Part shown: one piece after another, positions 22,274 to 34,421 of the stretch
Position numbering within the stretch: position 1 is the stretch's first letter
How the letters are laid out: the number at the start of each line of letters is the position of its first letter
Assembly (NCBI GenBank): GCA_011009095.1
Contig: VTPC01003962.1
Location: 17,972-81,971, forward strand
Source: Ignelater luminosus
Lineage: Eukaryota; Arthropoda; Insecta; Coleoptera; Elateridae
Length of the DNA: 64,000 bases
Reading direction: 5' to 3'
Program-made: the position numbers and the translations under genes
The notes under the pieces: model-generated
The model's database searches: none
What the model was told of the DNA's origin: nothing
The model's input: only the letters and a program-made list of their open reading frames with translations

Positions 22274-23446
22274 ATGTTTAATATGAATGGATTTGGTCAA
22301 AATAGGCCAATGTGCAATAACCGCCAATATGGTACATGGAAAAATGTTAAAGAACCAGAAGATATGAAACTTAAACCGGAGTATCTTGGTAACGAGAATT
22401 TTAAATTTGTGAATAATTTTGGTTTGCCTCAACAATTCAACCCAGAAAAGAAATTTGTGGAAATTAACAACTACGTTAATTATAATCTAAATCAATCTGA
22501 TAACCGCATGGCACTGAAACCTAGTCATAATATTTGTAGGGTACCACATATATTTTGCGCTGCTGTTCATACAAACTTTAATCACAATTATAATAATAAA
22601 GAAAGACCAGAATCACACGAAAATATTACCAAGATAAGGGAAACGAATACAGCTGAAACGATGACGAATAAGCAAGTAAAACCTGTTGAAGAATTCAACA
22701 AAAACATGCCTGTAAACAATCAAGACTCAAAGAATTCTAGTGTCGTTAGTAATTCATCTACAAACTCAAAACATCCAAAGAAAAATAAAAGGAATAGTAA
22801 AGCACCTTGTGATAAAGGAAATCAAAAATCTTGCAAAAAGTCTAAAAAACAAAAGAACTTTCAAAAACAATCAAAGAAAGAAACAGATAGAAATATAATA
22901 AATAGTATGTCACCAAGAAAACGTAAAAATAATAAATCTAGAAATAAAAAATATTCAAAAATAGAAGTAATGGATATAGATGATCAAATTATTGAATCTC
23001 CGATTACTTGCTTGCCAAAAACCCAAATGTACATACAAACAACTATTTGTTCACCTATAAAAATCAGCATGAAAATTAATAATACAATTAGTAGTTCCAA
23101 TTGCAATTTTAGTGAACCTAAACAATCTGATATTCCAACAGATTGTGCTACAATGCGAAATCGCTTTCGTTCAAGACTGCCTTCCGAATGTGAAAGTGAA
23201 GATAGTTTTATTGTATTTGAAGAAGGTTCAGGAAATCTCAATGAGGATGATTGTGAAGATTCCTCAGATTCAGTTACATCCTCTGATGAGGAATCAGATG
23301 AAAGTGATGTCATGGATTTTTATACTTCAAATCAAAATAGTCAAGACAGTACATCTTCCGATGATGAGTGTGATAGTAATGTTATGGACTTTAGTACAAT
23401 ACCAAGTCAGAATTGCCGTTTGAAAACATCTTTGCCTAGAAAAAAG
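22274..23446 (+). CDS. PPP1R15: PPP1R15 (GADD34-like) eIF2-alpha phosphatase regulatory subunit, large exon
   Basis: This exon encodes residues 1-391 of a 463-aa protein; the rest is at 38169-38387. The protein recruits protein phosphatase 1 to eIF2-alpha and so ends the integrated stress response. The N-terminal part is Asn/Lys-rich and unconserved. A strongly basic stretch covers about residues 166-229. A Ser/Asp/Glu-rich stretch covers about 304-375 and contains two copies of a VMDF(Y/S)T motif (346 and 370), with a related EVMDID at 231. The exon ends LPRKK at AAAAAG followed by GTTAGT, a good donor in phase 0. In the intron the frame runs only seven more codons. The start is the first ATG after the upstream ORFs; a second ATG follows three codons on. 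Such low-complexity N-termini are usual in this family. Assignment rests mainly on the downstream exon. Confidence 0.85.
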
Positions 23447-24755
23447 GTTAGTATATCTACTACGATATGACAATATCTTCTATCTAAATTTACTTCGATG
23501 AAAGTGATCTGTAATTATTTTAAAAACGTAAGTTTTTTGTATTCATTAGTAAGTAAATTGTGTAAATTTAGATAGGAGATATTGTCATATTGCAGTTGAT
23601 ATATAATATACATCGCTGCCCTAGAGGTGAACAATGCTAGTCGACAGCGAACCACTTAATTATGCTTGTAAGTAATGATAATGCCTGATACATTTTTAAA
23701 AGGTCATATTTCAATTACAGATAAGATAGCGTAAAGGCTAATACTAAAAAGGAAATTTAGAGTACTTTTAAAGATGGTTGCTTTATAAAAACTTAACCCC
23801 ACTTAAATGTACAGCCAACTCATAAAATAATGTCACAAAATGCTTTACATACTTGTAAGTTGACGATGAATGTGGCATTTAGTGTTTAATCTTTGAAGTT
23901 AATGCCTGGGTATTATGAGAATTGTCAGTGGTTCAGATATTAAACACTAAAATGTAAAATAGTTGACTGTAAATTGTAAAGTTGATCATAACCTATTTAG
24001 ATGAAATTCAAAGAAAACAATTTATGAGTCATAAGAGCTAATTTTCCTTTAAATTGAATAATTTAGATATCCAAGGGTAACATTCATGCTTTTATGGTGT
24101 TTATGAATGATGATTATGCAGATATTTTATTTTGGTTAACTGTTTATGTGTAACTTGCTTATTGGGAGGGATCGAAAATTGATGAGATTCAGGTAACATT
24201 GTGTAACGAACAAACAATATCAAAATAAATCTTGTCAGTAAATATTATCTAATAACTACAGTATTATAATTGTTTCACTTGAAAGCAATGAAGTATAATT
24301 TAGCTGCGCTGTTAGGTTAAAGTTATGTCAGCACGTAAGTGATTTTGAGAATTGAGAATTTTGAGAAAATAATGAATTGTTTAATATCGAAAAGCATTTT
24401 TCTTGTGTGCATAATATAATAATCTTGAAAATAATTCCAATTTTACATAAACGCACCATGCGCAAGTTAGCAGAAGTTTAATAAAATTTCTCATAAATGA
24501 TAAATCAGAATCTTAAGAATCTTAATAAATATCACAACAGAGCTAAATTAATAACAAGCAATCATTAAAACTGTAGTTTAGACACAACGCACACCAACTG
24601 ACGTTAATACATAACCTACAAATTATTAAACTGATCATTTCTAATACAAACTGTCAATTTGACAAATAATAATTTTACTGGAAATCAAATAAGCTAAGTC
24701 TTATAACCTACTGAGCACTGAAATTTTCAAGATTGCACGATATAATTGTAACATA

Positions 24756-25556
24756 CAGGGTGAGTTTTTTCAATGTTTATTTAGGAAATTCGGAAGCTAA
24801 TTTAACTACAGATATGTTTAAATGGCAAAAGAATTGCAGTTTTATGAGCTCAATTGAATGCAGTTTTTATTTTGAAAAAAAAGCTCATAGATTACTAGAT
24901 ATTTTAAAAAAACTGAATTTTGATAATTTCATTAAACATATCTAGCTCTGTTAATATTGGTCTTACTCAAGAAAATGTAAAGACAAAAGTCATAGATAAT
25001 TATATTTTTAATAAGGTAAGTAAAATTCAAAATTTCTAAAGTAACCTGCATGACATAAATTTGCGTTTGTTTAAATAGAAATCATAGTTGCCTCTGGTTT
25101 CATAAAAAAGACATCTTTTTAACCTTTACAGTGATAATAAAACTCGATATGGTTATTTTGAAACATGAAGATGTGATCACTTTTCTCTTTTAATTCCAAA
25201 TTTAACATGGCTAGCCATGGAAACAAGAAAAAATGACAACGATTAAGAAAGTGCCATAAAAGTTTAAATTTTCAATTACACTAATAAAAACCACACCATA
25301 ACTATGAAAAAAATCGAAGTTGCATGCAAAAAAGCAGTCACCATACAACCAAACACCATGTATATAAATTTTGCTCAAACTCAAAAGAGAGGGAACTTTG
25401 CAAATTCAAAACAAGATATTTTTTGGAAAAAACCTGAGACATGTCAATTTTATTTTATAAAAATACACATTTTCACGTCAGTGTTAATTACCGACCGTCA
25501 TTTGTTTTCGAGTGATGACGTCATCATGATTTTTTTTTTTAATGGCACACCCTGTT
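24756..25556. mobile_element. Possible TIR element with ACAGGGTG ends
   Basis: ACAGGGTGAG at 24756 and the inverted CACACCCTGT at 25547-25556 could be the two ends of an 0.8-kb element. The similarity is only about 10 bp and the right part overlaps the arm of the inverted repeat at 25430-26220, so the boundaries are tentative. There is no transposase. Confidence 0.3.
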
Positions 25557-26220
25557 AATTTTCATGGATTCAGATAGAGGATTCTCTTCTGATTGCAGCA
25601 ATGTAGCATCTGATAGTCTTAACTTTACAAATAACAATACAGAAATAAAAATTTTTTGATCATGAGTCATTTGTAAACGTTTCGAATCAAAATCTAAGTA
25701 AGTAGGCTAGGATTGACAATTGTTTAAATGACATTAATACATCAAACATTCACAGAAAATCGACTTAATAATTATTGCCACCAATCAAAAGTTTTTGAAT
25801 ACTTAGTCATAGTATCTGGTCGTCCAAAAATGGGTAAAAATACAAATGGAAGAGAATCCTCACAGTGCTTCTTGAGCAGTCACAATGAAAAATGCTGTTA
25901 GCTAATGTTAATGTTTAACATACATATAATGTCATTTAAACAATTGTCAATCCTAGCCTACTCAGATTTTGGTTTGCAAATGTTTACAAAGAGGAAGGAT
26001 TTTTTATTTCTGTGTCTTTATTTTTAAAGTTAAGACTATCAGATGCTACATCGCTGCGATCAGAAGAAAATCCTCTATGTGAGTCTGTGAAAATTAACAG
26101 GGTGTGCCATTTAAAGAAAAAATCATGTTGACGTGATCACTCGAAAACAAATGATGGTCTGGAATTTACACTGACATGAAAATGTGTAGTTTTATAAAAT
26201 AAAATCGATCTGTCTGAGAA
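25430..26220. repeat. Inverted repeat with ~300-bp arms
   Basis: The left arm (about 25430-25741) pairs with the right arm (about 25912-26220). Shared blocks include acaattgtttaaatgacatt, taggctaggattgac, atgtagcatctgatagtctt (one change in the right arm) and taacagggtgtgccatt. Similarity fades gradually outside the arms. The loop is about 170 bp and encodes nothing. It is most simply a foldback transposon or two head-to-head copies of one element. Confidence 0.7.
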
Positions 26221-27522
26221 TTTTTGCAAAAAATTGTTTATTTCAAATTTAGTGAATTTATTCTGTACTTTTGCCGCTCACTATAGATCATAAAGATATG
26301 CTACATTTAGGTTATAAATGTCAGAGGCAATATTTATATTAAAATTGTTTTGATTTCTCATTTGTACATTTCATATTCATGATAATAAATAAATTTCAAT
26401 TGTTATTAAGTATTTGAATTTTAGGTTATAAATGTAAAATTGTTAAGTAGCAACAAAAGATGATTTGTTTACTATTTATAGCAACCTAGGGATTAATTCC
26501 ATGGCCTACTGATGTTTCTTTTGTTTAATTGCATGGTAATAGTAAATCCATGTTACTTCTTTCAAAAATGTTTCCACTTCCAATTTTTGTGAGTTCTGTT
26601 AGAGTGTTGTCTGTTCCAGTCTTCAATTTTATTGCTCTCAACTCTTCTTTGGTAATCTCACTAGTCATAGTGTTTATCTCCAATTTACCACATTCTTGCT
26701 TTTTTTTGCTCTCCATGCTATCCTTTTGTATCAAACAATTTGTTGTAAATATCAAATGTTTTTTTCTGCTTTTAATAGATTTTCATTTCCATCTCAAATT
26801 CCATATATTCTGTACTCAGTTCTGTCGGATGACTTAAGTGTTATGTCATATTGTATCATTGCTCTTTCTGCCTATTTCAACATTTTTCATCTTGTTCGAT
26901 TTGTTGGTCTTTCTTTTGCTGTCTTCTTTACATGCTTGCTCCTGAAATATCTTTTATTATTACATCTTTGTTCTTTAATATGTTTGGTAATCATTCAGTT
27001 TGTTATACCAACTACTTCTATTGTTATTTCTTCAAAAGTTTTTTTATAATTATTTTCCCCTGGTTGTATAAAGCATTCTTAACTGTGTTTTCAAGTTAAG
27101 CATGTCATTAACCAATTAGAAGTAGTAGAATTTAATGTTAATTTAAAATCTGCCATTGAGATTGCTAGATTGTAAAGTTACATTGCATTAACTAATAGCG
27201 ACTTAAAAAAACTTCATGCAACTGCAGCTTAGAAGAAATAGAAGTTCCAACTAAAAAAAAAAAAAAATATTAAGACAATAACTATTCACAACTCTACATC
27301 TTTGTACAGCAGTCAAAGCTAGCACTTCAATAGAATTAAAATCAAGTAGGCTTATCATTTAAAAAAAATTCAAATCTATAGTCAGACGTTGTAGTGAAAC
27401 AAAAACCAATCTTGGAAATATCTCTTTCGCGTTGTTCAAATCTACTGTCAATTTACGTTTCAGAAGTATTTGGCTTAATTAACGTTTCTATACGGCTTGG
27501 AAATGGTACATACTATTTTATG

Positions 27523-28516
27523 CAATGTGTCCAAGATAAGAATGCACAGCATGGGGATCTTGGAAACGGTAAGAGATACAGGATCGGTTAAATGGGATGA
27601 AAGTTGGCCACTTATAGGACCTTTTTGTTGGCGTTTGCAAAATTTAGATATCTTGGATTCTTTCTGAGATATTTAAAAAAAAGTAGATTTCTCAATTTTC
27701 CTTTTTATTTTTTCTTTCATTTATTTGAAGAGATTATGGGAAAACTAAAACTACTTTTCTATTGCCACTTTTTGTGCTCTATTAAAATATGCTAACAAAC
27801 TTTCTGCACAATTTTTCGAGTAACCATCAGCCTCATTTTTTGAAATAGGCGGAAAAACAATTGAAAATTGTTTTGGATAGCCCTTGTTGCCACAATTCTA
27901 ATGATGTAAACATGATAGGGTTATTTTGATTTTGTATGTTATAAATTAATGCATTCTGCAATACCCTGGCCTGCACGATCACTTGATCTAACATCATTAG
28001 ACTTTTTTCCTCTGGGGTTATATCAAGAATCATGTGCTTAACCAAAATTTTGAAGATGAACAGAAATTATTACATTTAGTCATAACAGTGTTCAACACAA
28101 AAAATCCAAATCAAAATAACCCTATCATCATTAGAATCGTGACAACAAGAGTTATCCAAAACAATTTTCAATTGTCTTTCTGCCTATTTAGAAAAATGAG
28201 GTTGATGATGGTTATTCGAAAGCGAAACCTTGTACAGAAATTTTGTTAGCGTATTTTAACAGAGCACAAAAAGTAGCAATGGAAATGTGGTTTTAGTTTT
28301 CCAATATCTCTTCAAATAAATGAAGAAACAACAAAAACAAAAATCGAGAAATCTACTTTTTTTTAAATATCTCTGAAACTATCCAAGATATCTAAATTTT
28401 GCAAACGCCAACAAAAACGTCCTATAAATAGCCGACTTTCATCCCATTTAACCGATCCTGTATCTCTTACCGTTTCCAAGATCCCCATGCTGTGGATTCT
28501 TATCTTGGACACACTG
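27523..28516. mobile_element. Long-TIR DNA transposon, 994 bp (copy B)
   Basis: The left end is CAATGTGTCCAAGATAAG. The right end is the inverted CAGTGTGTCCAAGATAAG, with TA at 28517-28518. The left flanking dinucleotide is TG, a decayed TA. The arms match over about 400 bp. The short middle carries a remnant of a DDE transposase (separate entry). This is the best-preserved member of a family with partial copies at 19996-20306 and 33821-34421. Confidence 0.85.
27960..28098 (+). pseudogene. DDE transposase remnant inside copy B
   Basis: Plus-strand translation gives WPARSLDLTSLDFF, then after a one-base shift LWGYIKNHVLNQNF. This is the end of the catalytic domain of the Tc1/mariner-related transposases common in insects that carry RSPDLTPLDFFLWG (family knowledge). 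The Pro of the motif is Leu here and an extra C breaks the frame. Only about 45 codons survive, so the element cannot make transposase. Confidence 0.75.
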
Positions 28517-29774
28517 TATACTGGTATATTTAATGATTACTGCTCCTGGACACAAGCTGTCCTTGTCAATTTTCAAGTTTCAATCATGGTGGATGGAACT
28601 GGACTCATTCATTTACGTGCATTTGGAATTTTGGTTGATCTCAGACAGTTGATCTAGCTTTTCTAGTTTGTAATCCTCTCAACATCAAGATCTTGCATAT
28701 TTTGAAGAGTTACAGTTTTGGTCTAAGTAGCAGAAAGTTGCATGATTTCATGACTTGAGCAGATTTGCTGAAGTTGGAGATTAATTTATGATGAACCTGC
28801 TAAATTAATATTCAATATCAGTTCACGTATGCTAAGTGCATTATTCATCTGAATTACTGATTAATTCACTCATGCTGTTATCTGCATGTGTTATTTGCTT
28901 CGTTTTTATACAGCTAAAACAACCTGCAGTTTGTAAAGATACATTTTAAAATAAAATGATTATTATTAATGTCTACTCTCTTTTACTTAATTTGAGTTAT
29001 GGTTAGTCACACTGTCTAGGCACAATTACTCATGGTCTCCACCATCAGAAAGTCTGCTCGGGACTCATGAGTAATGCTGTAGTAAAGACAAAATTTGAAT
29101 ATCTGATTTGATTTTTAATTTTTTTCAAATGAAAACAATTAAAAAAGTGTGTTTTTTTTCATTTGTTTACTTTGAATGGCTTCCGATAGTACATTAGCAT
29201 AGTAAGTTATCTTAATCTGGCCTTGGTCTGAGCTCTGCTGTAGTGTCCATAAAGTTTTTTTTAAAGATAATGTGTTACGGTGGGCAGATCACCAAAAAAT
29301 TGAAAACAAACAAGAACAATATTATGAAAATAAATAAATAAAAATGGCAGACAATGATTGTATCCATGGCAATAAGATAAACTTATTGAATGACTGTAAA
29401 AGTGAGCCTAGAGGTATATATTTTTGAAGATTGTAATGCATAATTAATTGTGAAAATCTGTTTTGTGCCCTGTTTTTAACAATATTTAGGTGACCATTTT
29501 GAATAAATAAAAATGACAAATTCTATCTCTCATAAATTAATATTTTGTTTTAACCTCAAAAATCTCATTATTTGCTAAAAAATTTCTGTCTGAAGATTTT
29601 TATCAGCAGGTCATGAATACCAAAAACATATAACAACATTTTGTTCTGTTGTAAACACTAGTTGATACATAAGCAAATCAGTACTAATGCACAAGTGTAC
29701 CTTTGAGGTTAAATGTAAATGGAGCTAACTTGATTAGTGCAAATAATCATGGAATTAACTTTTGAAACAATTAT

Positions 29775-29886
29775 ATCCACGGTAATTAAGAGCGATCAGA
29801 TTAATCCGATTCAATTTTTGTAAATGCCATCCATGGTAATTAAGAAAGAGCGATTAGATTAACATAATTCAGTCTTTGTAAACGCC
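29775..29886. repeat. Tandem duplication, 54-bp unit
   Basis: Two adjacent copies (29775-29828 and 29829-29886) share the start ATCCA(C/T)GGTAATTAAG, a middle GCGAT(C/T)AGATTAA and the end TTTGTAAA(T/C)GCC. No coding potential. Confidence 0.65.
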
Positions 29887-31090
29887 TTACGTAACACATA
29901 ATTAGAAGAAATCAGAAATAGAACCAGATGATTTAATACTAATAAAAACTTGTTTTATAACAGTATGCAAAGCAAGTGCTATAATATTAAAATTCATTCT
30001 ATAAAAAATAGCAAAAAATCAAATAATAAGAAAAAAAAAACGTATTGTCGATAAAAGATATCATGTATCGTGCAAATTTGAATATGGAATGAAAGAATCT
30101 GAATGCAAAAGAAGTGGATGTAATATTAAATTTCAGTGCCTCCCACATATTGATAAAACATTTTTCAGTTAAAATTGATCACGTTTTCTTTGGGTGATAT
30201 CAACATCCTGCTTGTATTATTGAAGTGGTGAATGCAAAGATTGATCCTGTTCTTGATTAGTAACAATTAAGTTTGATCTCAGTTCCAAATGTTTATTATT
30301 AAAAATTACAATCTATTTATTTATTAAATATTTATAATTTGTAAGAGTTTCTTATTTGCGCAGATTGACCTTCTAAAAGTTTGTAGGTGTCCTTAAAGAA
30401 TATTTGCACGAATGAAATATTTTGTTTTAATGAGAGATTGTATTGTTTGGAAATTTTTGCAAAATATTCCTGCCGAGTTAAAGTAAACCATTCCAGTTTG
30501 TTTTAATCAAGGACGTCTACTCGCAAGTTTTTATAAATAAATAGTAACATTTAACAACTATTTTAATATTATTGTGATTGAATAATGGCAAAATAATTAA
30601 AAATTGATTTGAGTGGAAATATATTGGACAATTTTAATTAATGGTATTTTAATGTCGGGAATTCTCTGACTTTATCATTTTACCACTTAACCACAAAGCA
30701 CATGAATGTGAAAACAAAAATATTTTTTTCTTTAATAAAATCAACTGTATAACCTTGAACTTAAGGAGGTTCATTACATATGTCATTATTGCCTGAAGGT
30801 AAAGTAGGAAAAGGAAATAAGAGGTTAGTACAGGTTTTATTTTGAAAATGTTGATTGTTTTGTTCAACTTTTTTTTTAATTGTGGAACTTTTGTTTTCAA
30901 TTTTTCTTGCAGAAATCGTGGAATTTGTTGTACCTTTCCTTTATTTTACTATAACGTGGTATGGCTGCTATAGTTCAGTATTGTTATGTTATAACTAGAC
31001 TGGTTTTTAAATAAGTATGCATCATATAACTTGAAAACAAACAGTTTAATGACACCGTATGATAATGTTTTGTAATTATATCAAAATATA

Positions 31091-31624
31091 CAGGGTGTTA
31101 CAAATTCGAGTAGTTGTATGGGGATCTCAAAAACCGTAAGAGATACGAATTTGTTTAAATTATTGCAAAGTTGCGCATTTATGTGCCTAACAACGTGCTG
31201 TTTAAAAAGTTTAAAAATTTTGAATACTTCCGGAGATATCCGGAAAAAACCGAAATAATAATTTTTCGTTTTTAATTTCTTACGCCTTTGTTTTCAAATT
31301 TATTTAAAAACTAATAGCACACTATTAAAGCACTTTTTTATGTTCTTTAAGACTGTGTAATCATTTTTTAAATACGACGTTTCGTATTTCAGATATCATC
31401 AGGTCAATTTTTTTCAATACGGACCTGGATTTCTTTTTACGTTTTTGTCGAAAACTGGTTTTCAAATGTATAATCCCATTATATTTTTTTTAAAAAAATG
31501 CGTTTTGTAGTAAAGAAAATGATGCTTCTTTTATTGTCCAATCTTTTGCTAGTAATTTAAACAAATTCGTATCTCTTACGATTTTTGAGATCCCCATACA
31601 ACTACTCGAATTTGTAACACCCTG
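31091..31624. mobile_element. TA-flanked MITE, 534 bp, 75-bp TIRs
   Basis: The ends are CAGGGTGTTACAAATTCG, nearly perfect over about 75 bp with one mismatch in the core (ACCGTAAG versus ATCGTAAG). TATA flanks both sides. The core GGGATCTC...GTAAGAGATACG lies at the same offset as in the elements at 3027 and 27523. The interior is AT-rich and non-coding. The well-matched arms suggest it is younger than its neighbours. Confidence 0.85.
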
Positions 31625-32935
31625 TATAAGGTATTCCACCATAAAAAAAATTTCATCTGAATTTGATGGTTTTGCCCATATAATTGTTGTTATTAATCAA
31701 ATATTATTTTGTTTTGTTAACAACCTGTTTAGAAGCAAAAGAGAGTGTGGTAACAGGATTTTATGACAATGACACATCGACAAATTTGTAAACTTTAGAG
31801 AATTACGTTATCAAAAACTCGACCTAACAAGATCATCGATAACCTTCGTCCAGAAAAACTAGAAACATCTGAACACTGTATATCTGAGGATTTTATCAGA
31901 TATTAAATTTATTCTTGAAGAAATTAAATTATACCGTATATTATAAAATAAAATGCTATTGGTTGCTAGGCCATGTTTCTAAGTAGTTTTAAGTACATAC
32001 ACAGTTTTGAAAGTTCGATTGTACTTGTGTAACAGATAAGATTTTATTTTTAAACAATGGAAAAGAAAGTTCATTATTATAATAGTAATACTTCACACAA
32101 AAGTTTTAACTTTGAACATGTAAACGTTAGATTACATAGAAGTTTGTTGGTAATAGAGATCTTTGTACCTAAATATTTCATAATCATACAAGGTAAATGA
32201 GAAAACTTATTTTTTAGGAAGTATTTATATTTATCACAGCAGAAAGTAATAATAATTTTATAGTAAAACCTTGAATTTGTAAATAAAAGCGTGTTATTGT
32301 AAAACACTGTATAAGAATGATGATGCAATCCTACTTTCACATAACTAATATAGATAACGTATATGGCTAATTAGAATAGATATTACCATTTAAATTGCTT
32401 ATTTATGGTGCCCCCTTTCTTATAAGTAGTTTTTATTATCAAAAATTATGATACTGTGTCATATAACCTTTATTACTTCATAGCTGCGTTTTAAAATTTT
32501 ATTAAAATGGAACTTTTTATATAAAGGTTTATCAAAATACTATGTTCATTCTTGACATAATTTGTTGTTCTAAATTACCACACATAAATAATTAAAAAAG
32601 GAAGTCTTAGGATTACGCTCTCTTAATTTTAATTACAATATTAATATTTACAAATGCATGTAAAGCTTGCAAATGGAAAACTTAACGAGGTAGAAGAAAA
32701 TGAAAAAGAGTAAGCATTTTAGTCATCATGGTGGTTTCTTTTAGATAATACTTCAAAAAATTCCTTTTATTGCATTTGATTGAAACCAAAAATTTTTGTT
32801 TTCTTATTTTGAGGTTATTTTGAAAATAAACTAAAACAATTCAAATTCTTTTCTTGAATTTAATCAACTTTTCTATAGTTTTTGAAATCTGAATGATGAA
32901 GCTTGAATTTAGTAAATAATTTCTTATACAGGGTG

Positions 32936-32950
32936 TAGAATTGGTTCAAA
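32936..32950 (+). other. Isolated transposon-end-like sequence TACAGGGTGT
   Basis: Same opening as the TA-flanked elements here, but no inverted partner or core motif follows within the next several hundred bases. Confidence 0.2.
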
Positions 32951-33401
32951 CACCATACAGATTTCAATAATGGTCCTTAATAGCCAATAATTGTTTGCTT
33001 TGCTAATTACTTTAGAGCAAATACATAAAGACTTTTGTAAGGAATTTATGTGTCTTGACCTCATCCTATCATGCAATTAAAGAAAAAACAAAGGCCATGA
33101 CCAGTACCACGTGATAACGTTGCTAAGAGAGTAGATAGTGGTTGACAGTTGTGAATTGTTGGGTTAAACCGGTATTCAAATTCAATATGACATTTTAGAA
33201 TGACAATTATAAATTAGAATTTGAATAAAACTCCTTCAACTTCGTTTTTCTTGCATGGTATCTTAATAGTCAAAGACGAGACCAATTGTTGACACTTGAC
33301 ATTGTCATGGTTGCTTCACAAAACAAGCAATATTTTGTTGAAATTATTCCAAAACATATGTGATTGTAGTTGTAAAAACATCTGGGAATGCAAAGCATAA
33401 C

Positions 33402-33748
33402 CACAACGAACTCCGTTTTATTACTTTTTTCAGACTTCGGCAGCCATTTTGACCATGTTCCCGAGGTGATATCAAAAAACTAAAAGTACACGTTTGCCTT
33501 ATTTTTTGATGTAGAATACGATTCTAAAGTGAAAAAAATTTGAAAATTTTCCAATTTTCGGCCGCCATTTTGACCATGTTCCCGAAGAGTTATCAAAAAT
33601 GAAGATACCACGTGATCTTTAGTTTTTGATGTAGAATCCAAATCTGAAGTCAAAATTTCAAAATTTGACAAAAAATGCGGACATACAGCTATACAGACAG
33701 ACAGACTTCGCAAATTCAGTAACAACTCCTTCGGAGTTTGTTGACTAG
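33402..33748. mobile_element. Non-autonomous element with an internal 121-bp tandem repeat
   Basis: Two copies of a 121-bp unit begin at 33438 and 33559, each starting CGGC(A/C)GCCATTTTGACCATG and containing TTTTTGATGTAGAAT. Short inverted ends are seen (CACAACGAACTCCG at the left; CAACAAACTCCG on the reverse strand at the right). The right end forms a hairpin, AACTCC-TTC-GGAGTT, followed by CTAG, and an 'acagacagacagact' run precedes it. A hairpin before CTRR recalls Helitrons, but the spacing is shorter than usual and the flanks are not A|T, so the class is open. Confidence 0.55.
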
Positions 33749-33820
33749 ACATTTTAATTTCTCAGTTTTTCCAGTTTTAGAAAATGAAAAATAAACAGCA
33801 ACAACACATACAGGATCTTT

Positions 33821-34421
33821 TGATTTCTGATGCTATAAATTATTGCATTCTGCAGTACTACCCTGGCCTGTACGATCACTTGGTCTAACATCGTTAGATT
33901 TCTTTCCTCTGAAATTATGTCAGGAGTCATGTGCTCAACCAAAATTTTGAAAATGAATAGCAATTATTTCAGTTGGTCAAAGCAGCGTTCAACACAAAAA
34001 AATCAAAACCAAAATAACCTTATCATGTTTACATCATTAGAATTGTGACAACAAGCTATCCAAAATAATTTTTAATTGTTTTTCCGCCTATTTAAAAAAT
34101 TGAGGTTGATAATGGTTACTCGAAACCAAAACGTTGTACAGGAATCTTGTTAGCGTATTTTAATAGAGAACAAAAAGTGGCAATGGAAAAGTGGTTTTAG
34201 TTTTCCGATATCTCTTCAAATAAATAAAAGAAAAAATAATAACGAAAATCAAGAAATCTACTTTTTTTTAAATATCTCTGAAACTATCCAAGATATCTTG
34301 ATTTTGCAAACGCCAACAAAAAGGTTCTATAAATAGCCAACTTTCAATCCATTTAACCGATCCTGTATCTCTTACCGTTTCTAAGATCCCCATGCTGTGC
34401 ATCCTTATCTTGGACACACTG
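33821..34421 (+). mobile_element. 5'-truncated copy of the 27523 family (copy C)
   Basis: It corresponds to the centre and right arm of the element at 27523-28516 and ends ACACACTG with TA at 34422-34423. It includes the same DDE remnant (WPVRSLGLTSLDFF) with the same extra base. The left arm is missing. Confidence 0.8.

Noticed and set aside
22984..23313. Minus-strand frame of 109 codons opposite PPP1R15
   Set aside because: It is the mirror of the Ser/Asp-rich codons of the sense frame and has no independent support.
26525..27099. Several overlapping frames rich in Phe/Leu/Cys, possible membrane protein
   Set aside because: The hydrophobic composition comes from T-rich DNA; several overlapping frames are open and none has a start context or homology.
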